This document shows positions 1 to 8,615 of a DNA stretch of 64,000 nt, piece by piece. Both the position numbers and the translations under genes were made by a program. The stretch's first letter is position 1. The number at the start of each line of letters is the position of its first letter. This DNA comes from Streptomyces sp. NBC_01241 (GTDB lineage: Bacteria > Actinomycetota > Actinomycetes > Streptomycetales > Streptomycetaceae). The stretch spans positions 2,142,501 through 2,206,500 of the forward strand of contig NZ_CP108494.1 in the NCBI RefSeq assembly GCF_041435435.1, written 5' to 3'. The notes below the pieces were generated by a model, which was not told where the DNA came from, did no database searches, and saw nothing but the letters and a program-made list of their open reading frames with translations.

Positions 1-151
1 GGTCGGCCTTGGCCTTGTCGTACTCGACGGCGACCTCGTCCACGGCGGCGACGAGCGCCTCCGGGATGAACTTGCCGCCGAACGCACCGAAGTACCCCTC
101 GGCGCTGGGGATCAGACCCTCCGGGTCCGGAATGAAGAAGTCAGATGACAT
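1..151 (-). CDS. trpB: Tryptophan synthase beta subunit, N-terminal part (cut by window edge)
   Basis: Only the first 50 codons are in the window. The translation begins MSSDFFIPDPEGLIPSAEGY and continues FGAFGGKFIPEAL, the well-conserved TrpB N-terminus (YFGxFGGxFxPE). The start is the ATG read leftwards from base 151. TrpB is the PLP enzyme that joins indole (from TrpA) to serine to make tryptophan in the cytoplasm. It lies downstream of trpC and trpM on the same strand, the usual Streptomyces order trpC-trpM-trpB-trpA. The PLP lysine and the rest of the protein are outside the window. Confidence 0.93.
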   Translation of the reverse strand, partial: MSSDFFIPDPEGLIPSAEGYFGAFGGKFIPEALVAAVDEVAVEYDKAKAD

Positions 152-286
152 CCGACGTGCTCCTCGACATTGCAATGGGTGGGTTCACCGTATGCGCCGT
201 GAGCGGAGCGCCGCCGCGACCGGGGTGGTCGGGCGGTGCGGTCGTACGTACGGCAGGAGTGGTGCGGGTACGTCGGCCGGGGCTCG

Positions 287-505
287 CTACAGCGCGGACC
301 CCGTGCGCCATCGCATGCCGTTGACCTGGCCGGGCTCGTCGCCGATCACGTAACGCACGCGCCTGCCGTGCACGCGCCGGGCCGGGGCGCGGCAGCCGCG
401 GGGGCGGCAGCCGCGCGCCAGCGGCGCGTGCGGATCCCGGGCGGCCGTCGTGCCGGCGGGGCGCAGGCCCGGCCGGACACGGGACGCGGGACGGTGGGCG
501 GACAC
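287..505 (-). CDS. trpM: TrpM, small protein of the Streptomyces trp operon
   Basis: A 72-residue basic protein from a GTG start, 8 nt after the trpC stop and before trpB. The C-terminal half (RGCRAPARRVHGRRVRYVIG, then DEPGQVNGMRW) is the part I recognise as conserved among Streptomyces TrpM proteins. TrpM was described in S. coelicolor as a small modulator of tryptophan synthesis; its molecular action is not visible in the sequence. It has no predicted membrane segment and many Arg residues. The start is uncertain because the Shine-Dalgarno-like GGAG is rather far upstream, and the N-terminal 25 residues are low-complexity. Confidence 0.7.
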   Translation of the reverse strand: MSAHRPASRVRPGLRPAGTTAARDPHAPLARGCRPRGCRAPARRVHGRRVRYVIGDEPGQVNGMRWRTGSAL

Positions 506-513
506 GGTTGCGG

Positions 514-1323
514 TCAGCTCCGTCCGTGCCGGAGTGCCGGGTGGGCGCCGGCGGCGACCAGGTCGGCGACGGCGGTCCGCGGGTCGCGGCCGGTGACCAG
601 GGATTCGCCCACGAGCACCGCGTCAGCACCCGCGTTGGCGTACGCGATCAGGTCGTGCGGACCGCGGACGCCGGACTCGGCGACCTTGACGATGTGGTCC
701 GGGATCTCGGGGGCGACGCGCTCGAAGGTGGAGCGATCGACCTTGAGGTCCTTCAGGTTGCGCGCGTTGACACCGATGATCTTCGCCCCGGCGTCCACGG
801 CGCGCTCCGCCTCCTCCTCGTCGTGCGCCTCGACCAGCGGCGTCAGGCCGATGGACTCGGCGCGCTCGATCAGGGAGACCAGGGCCTGCTGGTCGAGGGC
901 GGCGACGATCAGCAGGGCGAGGTCGGCGCCGTAGGCGCGGGCCTCCCAGAGCTGGTACGAGGTGACGATGAAGTCCTTGCGCAGGATCGGGATGTCGACC
1001 TTGGCGCGGACGGCCTCCAGGTCGGCGAGCGAACCGCCGAAGCGGCGCTCCTCGGTGAGGACCGAGATGACGGACGCGCCGCCCGCCTCGTAGTCCGCCG
1101 CGAGCGCGGCCGGGTCGGCGATCGCGGCAAGGGCCCCCTTGGAGGGGCTTGAGCGCTTGACCTCGCAGATGACGGTCACACCCTCGCCGCGCAGTGCGGC
1201 GACTCCGTCCTTGGCCGCCGGAGCGCGCGCAGCGCGTTCCTTCAGCTCGTCGAGGCTTACACGCGCCTGCCGCTCTGCGAGGTCGGCGCGTACGCCGTCG
1301 ATGATCTCGTCGAGCACACTCAC
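514..1323 (-). CDS. trpC: Indole-3-glycerol phosphate synthase
   Basis: A 269-residue TIM-barrel protein that turns carboxyphenylamino-deoxyribulose phosphate into indole-3-glycerol phosphate. It begins [19 protein letters not shown]. The family signature [11 protein letters not shown] lies at residues 53-63 with the catalytic Lys56, RKDF follows near residue 115, and the phosphate-binding end [10 protein letters not shown] is near the C-terminus. I chose the GTG at 1323 because GGAAGGGGG sits about 8 nt upstream and family members start here; an in-frame ATG 48 nt further up has no such site. It is monofunctional (no TrpF domain), which fits PriA supplying that step elsewhere in the window. 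Confidence 0.96.
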   Translation of the reverse strand: MSVLDEIIDGVRADLAERQARVSLDELKERAARAPAAKDGVAALRGEGVTVICEVKRSSPSKGALAAIADPAALAADYEAGGASVISVLTEERRFGGSLADLEAVRAKVDIPILRKDFIVTSYQLWEARAYGADLALLIVAALDQQALVSLIERAESIGLTPLVEAHDEEEAERAVDAGAKIIGVNARNLKDLKVDRSTFERVAPEIPDHIVKVAESGVRGPHDLIAYANAGADAVLVGESLVTGRDPRTAVADLVAAGAHPALRHGRS

Positions 1324-1422
1324 GCGAGCGGCCCCCTTCCGGGACGGTGATGAGGGAACAGGATCAGCCATGTCAATGCTATCCGCAGGAGGCCGGAGGC
1401 CTCGAATCCGGTGGGCGAATAT

Positions 1423-1435
1423 CCCAGTACCTGGG
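1423..1435. promoter_or_regulatory. Short inverted repeat in the trpC leader
   Basis: CCCAG-TAC-CTGGG lies in the 115-nt gap between the DUF2752 gene and trpC, about 100 nt before the trpC start. It could be an operator half-site pair or a small RNA hairpin. There is no T-run and no leader peptide rich in Trp codons that I can see, so a classical attenuator is not supported. Confidence 0.3.
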
Positions 1436-1438
1436 CAT

Positions 1439-2035
1439 TCAAGGCGCCAGCGCCGAGCCGAACGGCAGGTTTCGGACGACCGAGAAGGTCAGCAGCAGCG
1501 CCCCGATCCCCCACCAGACGACGGGTTTCGCGGTGATGCTCATGGGCCGTCCCCGGGCGGCGCTGGACATCCAGACCACCCAGAGGACGGCGAAGATCCC
1601 GTAGCCGACGACGGCGAGCGCGTTCGAGCCGAGGGCGGCGGCGACATCGCCGTGCGCGACGGCGTGCGCGCTGCGCAGCCCGCCGCAGCCCGGGCAGTAC
1701 AGGCCGGTGAACCGGAGCAGCGGGCAGACCGGGTAGTGGCCCGGCTCATTGGGGTCGACGGCGCCGACGTAGCCGAAGGCGCCGATGACGACGGCCATCA
1801 CTCCCACCGGGGTGGCGAGCCGCCGCACGCGTGAGGCGGGGACGGGGGCCGGCGGGAAGACCGGCGGGTACGGGTGACCCGGCGTCGGTGGTTGCTGCTG
1901 TCCGGAGGGTGGTTCCGTCTGCGGGTGGCCGGGCGTCGGTGGCTGGCCGGGCATCGGTGGCGGCGGCTGGTGGCCCGGGGCGGGCAGGGAGCCCGGCGTC
2001 CGGGGTGCGGCGGCTGGAGTAGGCGTTGCGTCCAC
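1439..2035 (-). CDS. DUF2752 membrane protein with proline-rich N-terminus
   Basis: A 198-residue protein. Residues 1-60 are a Pro/Gln/Gly-rich cytoplasmic tail ([18 protein letters not shown] and similar). The rest has three likely membrane helices. The DUF2752 signature is clear: [20 protein letters not shown], a cysteine motif CPxCGGxRxxHA between helices. No biochemical role is established for the family. It sits between two trp genes in the same direction, as in other Streptomyces, so it is probably co-transcribed with them without being a pathway enzyme. The start is a GTG at 2035 with GGGGAC upstream; the Pro-rich tail makes the exact start uncertain. Confidence 0.8.
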   Translation of the reverse strand: MDATPTPAAAPRTPGSLPAPGHQPPPPMPGQPPTPGHPQTEPPSGQQQPPTPGHPYPPVFPPAPVPASRVRRLATPVGVMAVVIGAFGYVGAVDPNEPGHYPVCPLLRFTGLYCPGCGGLRSAHAVAHGDVAAALGSNALAVVGYGIFAVLWVVWMSSAARGRPMSITAKPVVWWGIGALLLTFSVVRNLPFGSALAP

Positions 2036-2115
2036 CCGGTGATTGTCCCCGCTGATGCGGAAAGGCGCAGCCCGGGCCGGGCTGCGCCTCGCGATTCGTA
2101 CGTGTGCTGCGTGTG

Positions 2116-2364
2116 TCAGGAGATCTGGGCCTGCCCGGCCTGCGCCCTGGCCGCGGCCAGCTCCGCCGACTCCTTCGGCATGCCGAGGCCCGCGGCCTTC
2201 ATCGCGAGGCCGACGACTCCGCCGAGGAGGATGACGGCCATGCTCGCCCAGAAGCCGATCGGGTTGGCCGCGACCACGAAGACGCCCGCGGCGCAGAAGC
2301 CGAAGAAGGAGATGATGACACCGGTCCAGGCGGCCGGGGTGTGTCCGTGGCTGCTGCCCGCCAT
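2116..2364 (-). CDS. Small HGxxPAAW-motif membrane protein
   Basis: An 82-residue protein starting MAGSSHGHTPAAWTGVIISF. It has the actinobacterial HGxxPAAW motif at residues 6-13 and two predicted membrane helices (about 15-32 and 38-58), ending in an Ala/Gln-rich tail. The ATG at 2364 follows a good ribosome site (AAGGAG, 6 nt before). Proteins of this type are found near trp genes in many actinomycetes, but I know of no assigned function. The same-strand neighbours are the Trp-associated membrane protein upstream and the DUF2752 protein downstream. Confidence 0.8.
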   Translation of the reverse strand: MAGSSHGHTPAAWTGVIISFFGFCAAGVFVVAANPIGFWASMAVILLGGVVGLAMKAAGLGMPKESAELAAARAQAGQAQIS

Positions 2365-2492
2365 GAGTTGCTCCTTGTTGGTGATGCGCTGTTGGTATCG
2401 CTGTACGCAAAGCTGGTGCCGCTGTTGGTGCCGCTGTGCAGAAAGCTCGGCTTCATTGTCCCGTACGTGCGGAAAGGACGTGAGCTGGGGGG

Positions 2493-3152
2493 TCATGCCT
2501 CGCGCGTCGGGTCCTCGCCGCGGTCCAGGGCCTTCCACAGGTCCTCCGGCCGGTCCGGGTCCGGGGCGGTGCGGGCGGCCTTGCGGGGACGGGGGGTGCC
2601 GTCCCGTTCGTACCGTCCCGACATGGTGGGCCAGAGCTTCCCGTACCGCAGGGCGAGCAGCCCGGCGAGGAGGATCAGCAGGCCGCCGGCCCCGGTGACG
2701 TAGGGCCACCCGGTGTGGCTGAGGGCGTCGATGGTCGCCGAGGCGTCACCGGTGGTCTGGGCGGCCTTCTCGTCGAGCGCCGTGCTGTCGGAGGCGCCGA
2801 GGTAGGCGCTCACTCCGGCACCGAGGCCGCTGAGGGCGAGGAGCCCGGCGACGATCAGCCGCCCGCCGCTGCGGACGGCGAACACGGCGACGAGGGCGGC
2901 CAGGCCGACTATGGCGAGGGCCGCCGGGAGGCCGGTGACGTCCTGGCCGTCGGCGGTCAGCGGCAGGGAGCCGCCACCGACGGCGGCCCGGCCCTCGGCC
3001 CACGTCTGGCCGGAGGCGAGGAGGACAACGGTGGCGCCGGCCGCCCCGAGGAGCAGGCCGGCGGCCAGGCTGCGGCGGCTTCCCGTCGCGTCGGGCGCGG
3101 TGGCCGCTCGGGCACGGGGCTGGGGTACGGGGACAGCACTCACGTACCCCAC
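2493..3152 (-). CDS. Trp biosynthesis-associated membrane protein (TIGR02234 / Trp_oprn_chp)
   Basis: A 219-residue integral membrane protein with about four hydrophobic helices (near residues 29-46, 77-95, 100-118 and 150-167) and a charged C-terminal tail (ERDGTPRPRKAAR). Size, topology, the GQTW motif after the first helix and the position directly behind trpE match the family annotated as tryptophan-associated transmembrane protein. Its task is unknown; a transport or assembly role is only a guess. The GTG at 3152 lies 14 nt after the trpE stop and has AAGGGA upstream; a second GTG at 3143 is possible. Confidence 0.82.
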   Translation of the reverse strand: MGYVSAVPVPQPRARAATAPDATGSRRSLAAGLLLGAAGATVVLLASGQTWAEGRAAVGGGSLPLTADGQDVTGLPAALAIVGLAALVAVFAVRSGGRLIVAGLLALSGLGAGVSAYLGASDSTALDEKAAQTTGDASATIDALSHTGWPYVTGAGGLLILLAGLLALRYGKLWPTMSGRYERDGTPRPRKAARTAPDPDRPEDLWKALDRGEDPTREA

Positions 3153-3166
3153 TATCCCTTACCGCC

Positions 3167-4660
3167 TCAGACGCCGTGGAGCCGGTTGGCCGTATGCACC
3201 GCCCGGAGCACGGCCGCGGCCTTGTTGCGGCACTCGGTGTCCTCGGCCACCGGATCGGAGTCGGCGACGACACCCGCTCCGGCCTGGACGTACGCCGTGC
3301 CGTCACGGAGCAGGGCGGTACGGATGGCGATGGCGGTGTCGGAGTCCCCGGCGAAGTCGAGGTAGCCGACGCAGCCTCCGTACAGTCCGCGGCGGGTCGG
3401 TTCGAGCTCCTCGATGATCTGCATCGCGCGGGGCTTGGGGGCGCCGGAGAGGGTGCCCGCGGGGAAGCACGCGGTGAGGACGTCGAAGGCGGTGCGGCCC
3501 TCGGCGACGCGGCCGGTGACGGTGGAGACGATGTGCATGACGTGCGAGTACCGCTCGATCGACATGAAGTCGACGACCTCGACGGTGCCGGGTTCGCAGA
3601 CCCGCCCCAGGTCGTTGCGGCCGAGGTCGACGAGCATCAGGTGCTCGGCCCGCTCCTTGGGGTCGGCGAGGAGTTCCTCGGCGAGGGCCTGGTCCTCCTG
3701 CGGGGTGGCGCCGCGGTGCCTGGTCCCGGCGATCGGGTGGACCATGGCGCGGCCGTCCTCGACCTTGACGAGGGCTTCCGGGCTGGAGCCGGCGACGTCG
3801 AAGCCGTCGAAGCGGAAGAGGTACATGTACGGCGACGGGTTGGTGGCGCGCAGCACCCGGTAGACGTCCAACGCGCTTGCCGTACACGGGGTTTCGAAGC
3901 GCTGGGAGGGGACGACCTGGAAGGCCTCGCCGGCCCTGATGCGTTCCTTCACGTCCTCGACGGCGTCCTGGTACGCCTTACCGCCCCACAGCGCGGTGTA
4001 CGGGGGGAGCTCGGACGGCGGGAGGGTGGCGGGGGCGTTCTCGACCGGGCGGGAGAGGTCCTGCTCCATGGCGTCGAGCCGGGCGACGGCGTCCGCGTAC
4101 GCCTCGTCGACGCCGGTCGCGAGGTCGTTGTGGTTGATCGCGTTGGCGATCAGCAGGACGCTGCCGTCCCAGTGGTCGAGCACGGCCAGGTCCGAGGTGA
4201 GCAGCATCGTCAGCTCGGGGAGGTGGAGGTCGTCCTCGACGCTGTCGCCGATCTTCTCCAGGCGGCGCACGACGTCGTAACCCAGGTAGCCGACCATGCC
4301 GCCGGTGAACGGGGGCAGTCCGTCGTCGACGACCAGGTCGTGCGGGGTGTGCAGGGTCTCGATGGTGGCGCGCAGGGCCCGCAGCGGGTCACCCTCGACG
4401 GGGACGCCGACGGGCGGGGTGCCCAGCCAGTGGGCCTGCCCGTCGCGTGCGGTGAGGGTGGCGGCGCTGCGTACCCCGATGAAGGAGTAGCGCGACCAGG
4501 TGCGGCCGTTCTCGGCGGATTCGAGGAGGAAGGTGCCGGTGCGCTCGCCCGCGAGTTTGCGGTAGAGCCCGACCGGGGTGTCGCCGTCCGCGAGGAGGCG
4601 GCGGCTGACGGGGATGACGCGCCGGTCGACGGCCAGTTTGCGGAAGGTTTCAAGATCCAT
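3167..4660 (-). CDS. trpE: Anthranilate synthase component I
   Basis: A 497-residue enzyme that converts chorismate to anthranilate, the first step of tryptophan synthesis, using ammonia from a TrpG partner that is not in this window. The N-terminal half has the feedback motif LLES at 45-48, where tryptophan binds in the family. The chorismate-binding half has [33 protein letters not shown] and [11 protein letters not shown]. The ATG is 11 nt after the hisI stop, so trpE is probably transcribed with hisI, and there is no room for its own attenuator. Confidence 0.97.
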   Translation of the reverse strand: MDLETFRKLAVDRRVIPVSRRLLADGDTPVGLYRKLAGERTGTFLLESAENGRTWSRYSFIGVRSAATLTARDGQAHWLGTPPVGVPVEGDPLRALRATIETLHTPHDLVVDDGLPPFTGGMVGYLGYDVVRRLEKIGDSVEDDLHLPELTMLLTSDLAVLDHWDGSVLLIANAINHNDLATGVDEAYADAVARLDAMEQDLSRPVENAPATLPPSELPPYTALWGGKAYQDAVEDVKERIRAGEAFQVVPSQRFETPCTASALDVYRVLRATNPSPYMYLFRFDGFDVAGSSPEALVKVEDGRAMVHPIAGTRHRGATPQEDQALAEELLADPKERAEHLMLVDLGRNDLGRVCEPGTVEVVDFMSIERYSHVMHIVSTVTGRVAEGRTAFDVLTACFPAGTLSGAPKPRAMQIIEELEPTRRGLYGGCVGYLDFAGDSDTAIAIRTALLRDGTAYVQAGAGVVADSDPVAEDTECRNKAAAVLRAVHTANRLHGV

Positions 4661-4671
4661 GGCGGCTGACC

Positions 4672-5055
4672 CTACTGCGCGAGCGGGAGGACGTCGGCGT
4701 CGAAGCAGGTGCGGTCGCCTGTGTGGCAGGCGGCACCCGTCTGGTCGACCTTGACGAGAACGGTATCGGCGTCGCAGTCGAGGGCGACGGACTTGACCTG
4801 CTGGATGTGGCCCGAGGTGTCGCCCTTGACCCAGTACTCCTGGCGGCTGCGGGACCAGTAGGTGCAGCGGCCGGTAGTGAGGGTGCGGTGCAGCGCCTCG
4901 TCATCCATCCAGCCGAGCATCAGCACTTCGCCGGTGTCGTACTGCTGGGCGATGGCCGGGACGAGGCCGTCGGCGCCGCGCTTGAGGCGGGCGGCGATGG
5001 CCGGGTCGAGGTTGCCGGACGGCGGCGGGGTGCTGGGCGTGGGCGCGCTGGTCAT
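4672..5055 (-). CDS. hisI: Phosphoribosyl-AMP cyclohydrolase
   Basis: A 127-residue single-domain HisI that opens the adenine ring of PR-AMP in histidine synthesis. The zinc-ligand pattern is complete: Cys94-X15-Cys110-X6-Cys117, with the [14 protein letters not shown] context and WSRSRQEYW near 67. There is no HisE pyrophosphohydrolase domain. The start ATG at 5055 opens a Pro/Ser-rich leader of about 15 residues. It is separate from the main his operon and lies 11 nt ahead of trpE, the first gene of a short his-trp transcript. The divergent gene begins at 5140, so both promoters must lie in 84 nt. Confidence 0.95.
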   Translation of the reverse strand: MTSAPTPSTPPPSGNLDPAIAARLKRGADGLVPAIAQQYDTGEVLMLGWMDDEALHRTLTTGRCTYWSRSRQEYWVKGDTSGHIQQVKSVALDCDADTVLVKVDQTGAACHTGDRTCFDADVLPLAQ

Positions 5056-5139
5056 GCGCCCATTGTGCCGTGGGCTCGGGGGCGGTCCGGGCTCCCGTCC
5101 ACTGGGCGGACCGCGCGCGACGGTCGTACGCTGGCGACC

Positions 5140-5772
5140 ATGTCGACCCATGCGAAGCGTGAACGACTTCTGCTCGCCGACCTGTTGGAGGCGGCGGGAC
5201 CAGAAGCCCCGACCCTGTGCCACGGCTGGACGACCCGGGACCTGGCCGCCCATGTGGTGGTCCGGGAGCGCCGGCCGGATGCGGCGGGCGGGATGGTGCT
5301 GGGACTGCTGAGAAACCGCCTCGAACGGGTGCAGGAGGAGTACACGGCGAAACCGTACGAGGAACTGATCCAGCTGATCCGCACCGGGCCGCCACGGATG
5401 TCCCCGTTCGGCCTGAAACAGATCGACGAGGTCGCCAACACCGTCGAGTTCTACATCCACACGGAGGATGTGCGCCGGGCCCAGCCGGACTGGTCGCGGC
5501 GGGAGCTGGACCCGGTCTTCGCCGATGTGCTCTGGTCACGCGCCGAGCGGACGGCCCGGCTGCTGGGCCGCAAGTCCCCGGTGGGGCTGGTGCTGCGCCG
5601 CCCCGACGGCCAGACGGCGGTGGCCCACAAGGGCACCCCGGTGGTGACGGTCACCGGCGAGCCGGGCGAGCTGCTGCTCTTCGTGTTCGGCCGGCAGGAC
5701 GCGGCGACGGTGGAGCTGGAGGGCGACCAGGAGGCGGTGGCCCGGCTGCACACGGCGGAGCTGGGGATGTAG
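5140..5772 (+). CDS. TIGR03085-family DinB-like metal-binding protein
   Basis: A 210-residue protein. The N-terminal motif [20 protein letters not shown] matches the TIGR03085 family, a branch of the mycothiol-dependent isomerase / DinB four-helix fold, with the family metal ligands (His in DLAAHV and HTED). A C-terminal sterol-carrier-like part ([20 protein letters not shown]) follows. Members probably use or act on mycothiol, but no reaction is proven for this subgroup. The ATG at 5140 keeps the full conserved N-terminus. It is divergent from hisI and convergent with the MFS gene, separated by a hairpin. Confidence 0.82.
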   Translation: MSTHAKRERLLLADLLEAAGPEAPTLCHGWTTRDLAAHVVVRERRPDAAGGMVLGLLRNRLERVQEEYTAKPYEELIQLIRTGPPRMSPFGLKQIDEVANTVEFYIHTEDVRRAQPDWSRRELDPVFADVLWSRAERTARLLGRKSPVGLVLRRPDGQTAVAHKGTPVVTVTGEPGELLLFVFGRQDAATVELEGDQEAVARLHTAELGM

Positions 5773-5805
5773 TGCCTGTCCGGCGGATCGGGGTCGGACA
5801 GGCAC
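5772..5805. terminator. Bidirectional hairpin between convergent genes
   Basis: A perfect 11-bp stem (GTGCCTGTCCG / CGGACAGGCAC) with a 12-nt loop begins on the last base of the TIGR03085 gene and lies 19 nt from the MFS stop. This position suits termination in both directions. There is no U-tract, as is common in Streptomyces. The stem resembles short palindromes seen repeatedly between Streptomyces genes. Confidence 0.65.
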
Positions 5806-5824
5806 CAGGGCGTACGGGTCCGGG

Positions 5825-7072
5825 TCAGCGTGGGAGTTCAGCGCGGCGCAGCCGGGTGAAGGCCGGCGCGGCCGTCGCCCCCGTCGCGGCCACCGCGGCA
5901 CCGGCGACGAAGACCGGGCCCGTACCCCAGGCCGCGACGGCGACTCCCGTGACCGGGAAGCTGAGCGGGGCGATCGCGTGGGTGAAGAGCGTCGAGACCG
6001 AGGTGACCCGCCCCAGGTAGGCGGGGTCGGTGACGGTCTGCATCAGGGCGCCGCACAAGGAGCCGCCGAGGCCGGCGAAGAGACCGATGCAGACGGCGAC
6101 GACGGCGGCGAGGCCCACCGAGGGGACGTACGCCAGGGCTCCTATGGCGACAGCGCCGATCAGCACCGTCAGGCACATCACGAGCCCGGCTCGCGGCACC
6201 CGGCCCCGCACGGCGAGCACCAGGGCCGACGCACCGGCGCCGATCCCGAACGCGGCGACGATCCAGCCCATCCCGGAGGCGCCCCAGTCGCGCTCGCGGG
6301 CGAGCAGGATCAGTCCGAGGTTGAGCGGTCCGGCGAAGCCCAGTTCGCTGAGGGCGACGGCAAGCATCAGCGGTCCGAGCACCGGGTGGCGGCGGATGTG
6401 CCGCAGCCCGTCGGCCAGTTCGCGCCAGGCGTTGCCGGACGGTTCGGCGCTCTCCTGCTGGGCGGGCAGTGGGCTGATCCGCAGGGACAGGAGCAGCGGC
6501 AGTGATACGGCGAAGAGCAGCCCGGCCGCGGCGAACGCGAGCCTCGGGCCGCCGACAGCCACCGCGACACCACCGAGCGGCGCTCCGACGACGTTGGCGG
6601 CACGGGAGGCGAGTCCGCGCAGCCCCTGGACGCGGGCCAGCTGTCCGGCGGCGGTGATCCGGGGTGGCAGGGCGCCCACGGCGGGCAGGAAGAGGGCGTC
6701 GACCGCGCCGAAGACGAGCGCGACGGCGATCAGCATCCACACGGCGGGCGAGGTGACCAGCAGCGCCCCCGCCAGGCCCAGGACGACCAGGCAGCGGGCG
6801 GCGTCACTGCCGATGACGACGCGGCGCGGTCCGATCCGGTCGGCGAGTACTCCCCCGCCGAGCATCAATAAGGCCCTGGGCATGGAGCCGACGGCGAGGA
6901 CGAGTCCGGTCTGGGTGGCGCTGCCGGTGCGGGCGGCGGCCCAGGCGAGTGCCATGAAGTAGACGCTGTCGCCGATCATCGAAGCGGCGTAGGCACCGAG
7001 CCAGCGCAGGACGTTGCCGTCGCGGTGGGCGGGGCGTTCGGGAGTTTTCGTGGCCGTGACGGCGACGGTCAT
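5825..7072 (-). CDS. MFS transporter (drug-exporter type)
   Basis: A 415-residue protein with about twelve hydrophobic helices. The loop after helix 2 reads LADRIGPRRVVIGSDAAR, the MFS motif A position, and TATKTPERPAHRDGN is the short cytoplasmic N-terminus. It resembles actinobacterial MFS exporters that are paired with ArsR-type repressors. The ATG at 7072 lies 26 nt after the stop of the regulator gene with GAGAGGAC upstream, so the two form an operon. The substrate cannot be read from the sequence; many members of this group export drugs or toxic metabolites. Confidence 0.88.
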   Translation of the reverse strand: MTVAVTATKTPERPAHRDGNVLRWLGAYAASMIGDSVYFMALAWAAARTGSATQTGLVLAVGSMPRALLMLGGGVLADRIGPRRVVIGSDAARCLVVLGLAGALLVTSPAVWMLIAVALVFGAVDALFLPAVGALPPRITAAGQLARVQGLRGLASRAANVVGAPLGGVAVAVGGPRLAFAAAGLLFAVSLPLLLSLRISPLPAQQESAEPSGNAWRELADGLRHIRRHPVLGPLMLAVALSELGFAGPLNLGLILLARERDWGASGMGWIVAAFGIGAGASALVLAVRGRVPRAGLVMCLTVLIGAVAIGALAYVPSVGLAAVVAVCIGLFAGLGGSLCGALMQTVTDPAYLGRVTSVSTLFTHAIAPLSFPVTGVAVAAWGTGPVFVAGAAVAATGATAAPAFTRLRRAELPR

Positions 7073-7098
7073 GAGGGTCGTCCTCTCGGGGCGCCGGC

Positions 7099-7686
7099 TC
7101 AGGTGCGGAACGGGAATGCGTACAGGTGCATGGCAACGTTCTCGCGCCCCTCCGTATCGCCCGCCTCGTCGCGGGCACGTCCGAGCTCTTCGTACCGGTC
7201 GATCAGCTCGTGCACCTCGCGGCTGAGCGCGGCGAGTTCGTCCGCGGTGAGCCGGGCCAGGTACTCGGAGCCGGAGGAGGCGCTGCGCCACTCCGGTGAC
7301 CAGCTCTGGGCCGAGTCGAGGTGGCGGAGGTACAGCTCGTTGCGCTGCGCGAAGGAGAGCCGGCCGACAGCGGTGTGCGCGGCGACCTTCTCGGGCGCGT
7401 CGCTGAAGTCCTCGTCGCGGAAGCTCAAACCCTTCGAGGCGGGCTGCCACCAGCGCTCCCGGCCGTCCGCGCCCTGCTGCTCGGCCTCCTCGATCAGACC
7501 GTGGTCGGCGAGTTTGCGCAGGTGGTAGCTGACCAGCGAGACCGCCTCGTCGACCTGCTCGGCGAGCTGGGAGGCGGTGGCCTGACGGGAGATGTAGAGC
7601 AGCCGGTACAGCTTCATCCGCAGGGGGTGCGCGAATGCCTTCAGGGTCTCCAGATCCGAGATCCGGCGCGTTTCCTTGCTTGCCAT
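7099..7686 (-). CDS. ArsR-type winged-helix transcriptional regulator
   Basis: A 195-residue protein. Residues 8-85 form a winged helix: LKAFAHPLRMKLYRLLYI (helix 1), ASQLAEQVDEAVSLVSYHLR (recognition region), then the wing GADGRERWW. The C-terminal half (EYLARLTADELAALSREVHE) is a helical effector or dimer part typical of the long ArsR proteins next to MFS exporters. There are no metal-binding ELCVCDL-type cysteines, so it probably senses an organic molecule. The ATG at 7686 was chosen over one 36 nt upstream because the upstream codons overlap the likely promoter. It is the first gene of the operon with the MFS exporter and probably represses it. Confidence 0.87.
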   Translation of the reverse strand: MASKETRRISDLETLKAFAHPLRMKLYRLLYISRQATASQLAEQVDEAVSLVSYHLRKLADHGLIEEAEQQGADGRERWWQPASKGLSFRDEDFSDAPEKVAAHTAVGRLSFAQRNELYLRHLDSAQSWSPEWRSASSGSEYLARLTADELAALSREVHELIDRYEELGRARDEAGDTEGRENVAMHLYAFPFRT

Positions 7687-7714
7687 GCCCCTCACCGTAG
7701 ATAGGAAAGAAAAC

Positions 7715-7745
7715 TTGCGCAATCTTTATTGCACAATAAATATTG
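7715..7745. promoter_or_regulatory. Two overlapping inverted repeats upstream of the ArsR-type gene
   Basis: TTGCGCAAT-CTTT-ATTGCACAA (7715-7736, one mismatch) overlaps CAATA-AA-TATTG (7734-7745, perfect). They lie 29-59 nt before the regulator start, in an AT-rich patch that stands out from the flanks. This is the expected form of an autoregulatory ArsR operator overlapping the promoter. That the neighbouring protein binds here is inference. Confidence 0.6.
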
Positions 7746-7800
7746 CGGGATTCCGGTGGCGGTGCTGCTCCGGTCGGAGGGGAGACGGCTTGTGGAACGG

Positions 7801-7844
7801 CGATCGCCGGACGGGGCCGAAAAATCGGCTCCGTCCGGCGATCG
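7801..7844 (-). terminator. Strong terminator after hisF
   Basis: A 20-bp stem with a single G-U wobble and an AAAA loop (arms 7801-7820 and 7825-7844; core CGATCGCCGGACGG / CCGTCCGGCGATCG). It begins 16 nt past the hisF stop on the minus strand. It ends the long his operon and separates it from the ArsR-type promoter. Confidence 0.8.
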
Positions 7845-7859
7845 ATGCGTACGCGCGGG

Positions 7860-8615
7860 TCAGCGGACCGGGTGTCCGGCCTCCCTGAGAGCGTCCTTGA
7901 CCTCGGAGATCCGCAGATCGCCGAAGTGGAAGACGGACGCGGCGAGCACCGCGTCGGCTCCCGCCGCGATGGCCGGCGCGAAGTCCGCGAGCCGGCCCGC
8001 GCCGCCGGAGGCGATGACGGGGACGGTCACGTGCTGCCGGACCGCCGCGATCATCTCGGTGTCGTAGCCGTCCTTGGTGCCGTCGGCGTCCATGGAGTTG
8101 AGCAGGATCTCGCCCGCGCCCAGCTCGGCGGCCCGGTGCGCCCATTCGACGGCGTCGATGCCGGTGCCCTTGCGGCCGCCGTGCGTGGTGACCTCGAAGG
8201 TGCCCGCGGGGGTGCGCCGGGCGTCCACGGAGAGCACCAGGACCTGGCGGCCGAAGCGCTCGGCGATCTCCCGGATGAGGTCGGGGCGGGCGATGGCCGC
8301 GGTGTTGACGCCGACCTTGTCCGCGCCGGCTCGCAGCAGCTTGTCGACGTCGTCGGCGGTGCGGACGCCGCCGCCGACGGTGAGCGGGATGAAGACCTGC
8401 TCGGCGGTGCGGCGCACCACGTCGTAGGTGGTCTCCCGGTCGCCGCTGGACGCGGTGATGTCCAGGAACGTCAGCTCGTCGGCGCCCTCGGCGTCGTACA
8501 GCTTCGCCATCTCGACGGGGTCGCCCGCGTCACGCAGGTTCTGGAAGTTGACGCCCTTGACGACCCGGCCCTTGTCGACGTCCAGGCACGGGATGACGCG
8601 TACCGCGAGAGTCAT
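7860..8615 (-). CDS. hisF: Imidazole glycerol phosphate synthase, cyclase subunit
   Basis: A 251-residue TIM barrel that pairs with HisH: HisH supplies ammonia and HisF joins it to PRFAR to give imidazole glycerol phosphate and AICAR. It starts [21 protein letters not shown] with the catalytic Asp11, and has the second catalytic segment [16 protein letters not shown] and the phosphate-binding VIASGGAG. The ATG at 8615 overlaps the stop of the RidA gene by 4 nt (ATGA), so translation is probably coupled. It is the last gene of the operon, followed by a 20-bp terminator. Confidence 0.97.
   Translation of the reverse strand: MTLAVRVIPCLDVDKGRVVKGVNFQNLRDAGDPVEMAKLYDAEGADELTFLDITASSGDRETTYDVVRRTAEQVFIPLTVGGGVRTADDVDKLLRAGADKVGVNTAAIARPDLIREIAERFGRQVLVLSVDARRTPAGTFEVTTHGGRKGTGIDAVEWAHRAAELGAGEILLNSMDADGTKDGYDTEMIAAVRQHVTVPVIASGGAGRLADFAPAIAAGADAVLAASVFHFGDLRISEVKDALREAGHPVR

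Noticed and set aside
5051..5460. An N-terminal extension of HisI upstream of 5055
   Set aside because: It is antisense to the TIGR03085 gene and no HisI has such a region.
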